From Geobacter sp. (GTDB lineage Bacteria; Desulfobacterota; Desulfuromonadia; Geobacterales; Pseudopelobacteraceae): a DNA stretch of 64,000 nt. The notes under the pieces were generated by a model, which searched no databases, had not been told where the DNA came from, and saw nothing but the letters and a program-made list of their open reading frames with translations. The stretch covers positions 1 through 64,000 of the forward strand of contig WKKS01000002.1 in NCBI GenBank assembly GCA_009684515.1. The letters are read 5' to 3'. Positions 62,159-64,000 of this stretch are shown piece after piece (position 1 is the stretch's first letter; the number at the start of each line of letters is the position of its first letter). The position numbers and the translations under genes are program-made.

Positions 62159-63298
62159 TCACAGTCGCCCCTTTGAGTTATCGCCAATGCAGCCAACTAT
62201 TTCATCAGGGACTGCGTACCAGACGGTATCCCAAAAAGTGGGTGAGTAATGTCCGATGTGATAATGGTAATTTTCGAGAATTGAATCTAGATAGAGAGGG
62301 ATCTGGAATAGGTGCTCTTTTGCGTGGTAAATACAGATTGCCATTTGGGGGCGGTGGTTCTTCAATGTGGCAACTGCGCCGCGCAGCACCTCCAACTCGG
62401 CACCTTCTACGTCCAGTTTGATAAAGTCAACTTTGTCGATGGATTGTTCTTCAATGAACTCATCTATGGAAATGGCCGATATAACCCGCATTTCTGCAAC
62501 AGTTTCCCCGTCCGCAAGAATCCTGGCTCCCGGTCTGTTACTCGCATTTGAAAAAAAATTCAGTGTGGCTCGACTGTTCCATAATGCAACGGGGTAGAGC
62601 CTGACTTTAGGATTTTGCCGAAATCCCGGATCATCGTTCAGGCTAGTCAGGTTGGGGTCAAAACCATAAATGGTACCATCTTCGGCCAGTAGTTTTATAA
62701 ATTCACCGGTATCACTTCCATCAAACACGCCCCCCTCGATAATGGTACTAAATGCTTCCGGATGTATATACTCCAAATATTCACGCCCCATTGTCTTCCG
62801 GTTTGCATGAAAAAAGTCATACAGCACTTGCTGATACTCCGGATTTTTTTTCCTGCTGGCAACTATCAGTGCATAAAGCGATTTTTGGCTGTTGCCAGTT
62901 AACAGAGCAGAGGTCTGTGAAAACTGTTCTTCCCGGATACATAACTCGTCGTCATCAAAAATCATGTGCTTATAGAGTAGTGAGGACTCCACCACCTTAA
63001 ACTCGAAATTTTCCAAGGTAACAATTTTTTTGCTGATATCAACCCAATATGCCGACGTCACAAGAACAAGGTCGAAATCAAATGATGATAACTCTGCAGA
63101 GGATACAATCGGGATGGAGGTGGTAACTTCTTTGTGGGAGTCATCAATAAGACATACAATCTCCACGTCCTGCCGATGTGTTTGCAAAGTGTGTAAAAAG
63201 TGCAGACAGCCCTCGCCTATGCCATAAAGGCATACTCTTGCGCCGGGATGTATCTGGTCAAGCGAAGTCAAAAATGATGGCATCTTGTTGAGAATCAT
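62159..63298 (-). CDS. FkbM-family methyltransferase with N-terminal nucleotide-binding-like region
   Basis: A 379-residue protein. The N-terminal 110 residues (RVCLYGIGEGCLHFLHTL, later FDLVLVTSAYW) form a Rossmann-like region seen before FkbM or sugar enzymes. Residues about 185-340 are the FkbM domain: IIEGGVFDGSDTGEF, YGFDPN, DFIKLDVEGAELEVLRGA. It should methylate a hydroxyl on a sugar or related molecule. Confidence 0.88.
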   Translation of the reverse strand: MILNKMPSFLTSLDQIHPGARVCLYGIGEGCLHFLHTLQTHRQDVEIVCLIDDSHKEVTTSIPIVSSAELSSFDFDLVLVTSAYWVDISKKIVTLENFEFKVVESSLLYKHMIFDDDELCIREEQFSQTSALLTGNSQKSLYALIVASRKKNPEYQQVLYDFFHANRKTMGREYLEYIHPEAFSTIIEGGVFDGSDTGEFIKLLAEDGTIYGFDPNLTSLNDDPGFRQNPKVRLYPVALWNSRATLNFFSNASNRPGARILADGETVAEMRVISAISIDEFIEEQSIDKVDFIKLDVEGAELEVLRGAVATLKNHRPQMAICIYHAKEHLFQIPLYLDSILENYHYHIGHYSPTFWDTVWYAVPDEIVGCIGDNSKGRL

Positions 63299-63311
63299 AA
63301 TATTCCAAAAA

Positions 63312-64000
63312 TTACTTTACGAGATATCCTGCCGGTGCATTGGTCCATGGCAATGTTTTGATTTTGACTTCGGGCTTGTCAGCAAAAAACTCATCAACTG
63401 CTTTCGTTTCACCGGGCCAGTCAGGAATGGAATATTCATCAAACATCATGATGCCACCCCTAGAAAGTAAGGGCCAGAGAGCTTCAAGCGCCGCTTTGGT
63501 CGGTTTATACAAGTCACAATCGAAATGCACCAGAGAGAAACGCACGCCCGGGTTTTCCGCAACAAAAGCAACAACGGTATCCTCAATATTCCCTGGGACC
63601 AGCTTGATCCGGCTCTTCCAAGGGATAAAACGGTCATTGTCAAAAATTTCGATCGCGCTGTTCAGTTCCTCAAAATATTTCTCAGGAGAAAAGCCCCCGG
63701 CAGTTTTTTGCACGGATAGAACCGTACTGCCGTCTTCGGGCAACAATTCCGTAAATCCCTTCCAATTATCGAAACCATAGACCGTTTTGGTCCTGTCGCC
63801 GATACAAAAAGTTTCAAGTAAATTTGCCCAGGTCAAAAGACCTAAGCCGCGAAAAACGCCCAGCTCAGCTATATCTCCAGGCACTTCCAAGGTCTGTTTG
63901 AAAAGTTCCGTATGGGCGATAAATCGCTTCAACCATTGGCGTCTTGCCAAAACCGGGAAAAGTTTAACGGCGTCAAGGGGATCTATGGCGTATTTATTAC
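63312..64000 (-). CDS. TylF/MycF-type O-methyltransferase, 5' end outside the window
   Basis: The open frame continues past the right edge of the window, so the true start is missing; the TTG near 63950 is internal. Visible residues include IAELGVFRGLGLLTWANLL, YGFDNWKGF, FSLVHFDCDLYKPTKAALE and IMMFDEYSIPDWPGE, which are the SAM and metal-binding regions of macrocin O-methyltransferase-like proteins. Members methylate sugar hydroxyls. It fits glycan modification in this cluster. Confidence 0.88.
   Translation of the reverse strand, partial: NKYAIDPLDAVKLFPVLARRQWLKRFIAHTELFKQTLEVPGDIAELGVFRGLGLLTWANLLETFCIGDRTKTVYGFDNWKGFTELLPEDGSTVLSVQKTAGGFSPEKYFEELNSAIEIFDNDRFIPWKSRIKLVPGNIEDTVVAFVAENPGVRFSLVHFDCDLYKPTKAALEALWPLLSRGGIMMFDEYSIPDWPGETKAVDEFFADKPEVKIKTLPWTNAPAGYLVK

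Overview
The window looks like a chromosomal piece of a Geobacter-type bacterium (Desulfuromonadota, Geobacteraceae or a close relative). The reasons are a triheme c7 periplasmic cytochrome of the PpcA kind, inner-membrane quinol-oxidising multiheme cytochromes that resemble CbcL (nine c-type haem motifs plus a cytochrome b domain) and ImcH (seven haem sites, NapC/NirT type), a Cbc-like Fe-S/NrfD/cytochrome complex, a ferredoxin-rubredoxin pair, and many TPR-glycosyltransferase proteins. Species cannot be fixed from the sequence alone.

Layout. (1) 1-9.5 kb, + strand: the end of a type VI secretion (T6SS) region. It has a frame-disrupted fragment, a putative periplasmic immunity protein with an SLT-like muramidase effector, a VgrG fused to an aspzincin (M35) metalloprotease, two paralogous proteins resembling the M35 propeptide (one without and one with an export signal), a PAAR spike tip, a second frame-disrupted fragment, an SH3 lipoprotein and the ATPase ClpV/TssH. 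A strong terminator and a tRNA-Lys gene close it. (2) 9.8-13 kb: a REC-PAS-GGDEF regulator, a DUF362-ferredoxin protein and a DksA-like factor. (3) 13.1-20.8 kb, - strand: a tripartite RND efflux system followed by four small redox/sulfur-type genes (C_GCAxxG, DUF2892, metallo-beta-lactamase fold, rhodanese), apparently one operon. (4) 20.9-28.5 kb: tolQ-tolR-tolA-tolB-pal, coaBC, a glyoxalase-II-like hydrolase, ferredoxin, rubredoxin, a 59-residue zinc-ribbon protein and a class V aminotransferase. (5) 29-41.5 kb: a respiratory island with CbcL-like, Cbc-like, PpcA-like and ImcH-like genes. (6) 41.5-44 kb: trxB with a tiny coupled acidic gene, then ilvA. (7) 44-64 kb: a short flagellin with FlaF, FlbT and an unknown partner, embedded in glycan genes: a single-unit TPR-GT9-like protein, a 2237-residue array of the same unit, a methyltransferase-TPR-GT41 fusion, FkbM and TylF methyltransferases, and other large transferases. 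The last gene runs off the right edge.

How they work together. Menaquinol electrons could leave the inner membrane through the CbcL-, ImcH- or Cbc-type complexes to the triheme cytochrome and then to outer-surface conduits that are not in this window. The flagellar block probably makes, regulates and decorates flagellin. The T6SS block carries two separate effector/immunity sets on one spike.

Most interesting point: the protease effector on VgrG is followed by two stand-alone proteins that look like the inhibitory propeptide of secreted M35 proteases. This suggests that a protease zymogen was split, with the catalytic half becoming a T6SS warhead and the propeptide half becoming its antidote, in one copy for the cytoplasm and one for the periplasm.
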